DNA of 64,000 nt, from the NCBI RefSeq assembly GCF_006094275.1, contig NZ_CP034412.1, positions 2,480,001 through 2,544,000 on the forward strand, in the 5' to 3' direction. Of the stretch, positions 63,969 to 64,000 are shown piece after piece. The notes beneath the pieces are model-generated. The model was given only the letters and a program-made list of their open reading frames with translations. It did not search any database and was not told the DNA's origin. A program made the position numbers and the translations under genes. Source of the stretch: Glutamicibacter creatinolyticus (GTDB lineage: Bacteria; Actinomycetota; Actinomycetes; Actinomycetales; Micrococcaceae). The number at the start of each line of letters is the position of its first letter. Within the stretch, counting starts at the first letter, position 1.

Positions 63969-64000
63969 TCTTGTCAGCAGATTGCCCCGGCGATCCGTGG

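Overview
The window is about 64 kb of GC-rich chromosome, densely packed with short intergenic gaps and frequent 4-base start/stop overlaps. It most likely comes from an actinobacterium of the order Micrococcales, probably Micrococcaceae. That placement is inferred from base composition, the HspR/HAIR heat-shock circuit, DUF3073 and DUF4244 proteins, a Crp/GlxR-type regulator, and gene order that broadly follows the Mycobacterium tuberculosis stretch topA - helicase - Tad genes - marP - nth - crp - ridA - ponA2 - phosphoesterase. I see no prophage, insertion sequence, CRISPR array, tRNA or rRNA. This is mostly core genome.

Layout. 1-7 kb: 3' part excluded topA (cut by the window edge), a winged-helix regulator, a methyltransferase, two GNAT acetyltransferases and the tRNA hydroxylase TrhO. 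7-14.3 kb: MrfA-type repair helicase facing a six-gene Tad/Flp-type secretion cluster. 14.4-24.2 kb: family-A polymerase-like protein, CoA-type Nudix hydrolase, endonuclease III, acetyl-CoA synthetase, AroQ, MarP protease, Crp with its own apparent operator, an NUDT19-like Nudix protein, RidA and DUF4177. 24.2-31.5 kb: class A penicillin-binding protein with a Ser/Asp-Lys tail, a phosphoesterase, and a heterodimeric ABC exporter. 31.5-37.5 kb: purine synthesis genes purC and purD on the minus strand, and purF and purM on the plus strand. 37.6-39.7 kb: sirtuin, DUF3073 and a septum-formation-family protein.

39.8-49 kb holds the protein-quality-control block: clpB, and dnaK-grpE-dnaJ-hspR. HAIR operators (CTTGAGT-N7-ACTCAAG type) lie in front of both clpB and dnaK, so the repressor and its targets are all here. 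49.5-54.6 kb: DEAD-box RNA helicase, an MmpL transporter divergent from a MarR regulator, and a LysE-type exporter. 54.7-59.8 kb: a low-molecular-weight phosphatase, a P-loop kinase fused to aminodeoxychorismate synthase (PabB), cardiolipin synthase and aminodeoxychorismate lyase (PabC). 59.8-64 kb: a thiamin/HMP ECF transporter with one fused ATPase-ATPase-EcfT protein and two YkoE substrate subunits. Each YkoE gene sits behind its own TPP riboswitch with a Shine-Dalgarno-hiding hairpin.

The strongest candidates for a second look are the duplicated riboswitch-YkoE module with its shared fused energizer, the kinase-PabB fusion, and a 62-base interrupted palindrome overlapping the annotated start of the sirtuin gene. 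I did not find a clearly undescribed defence or mobile system.
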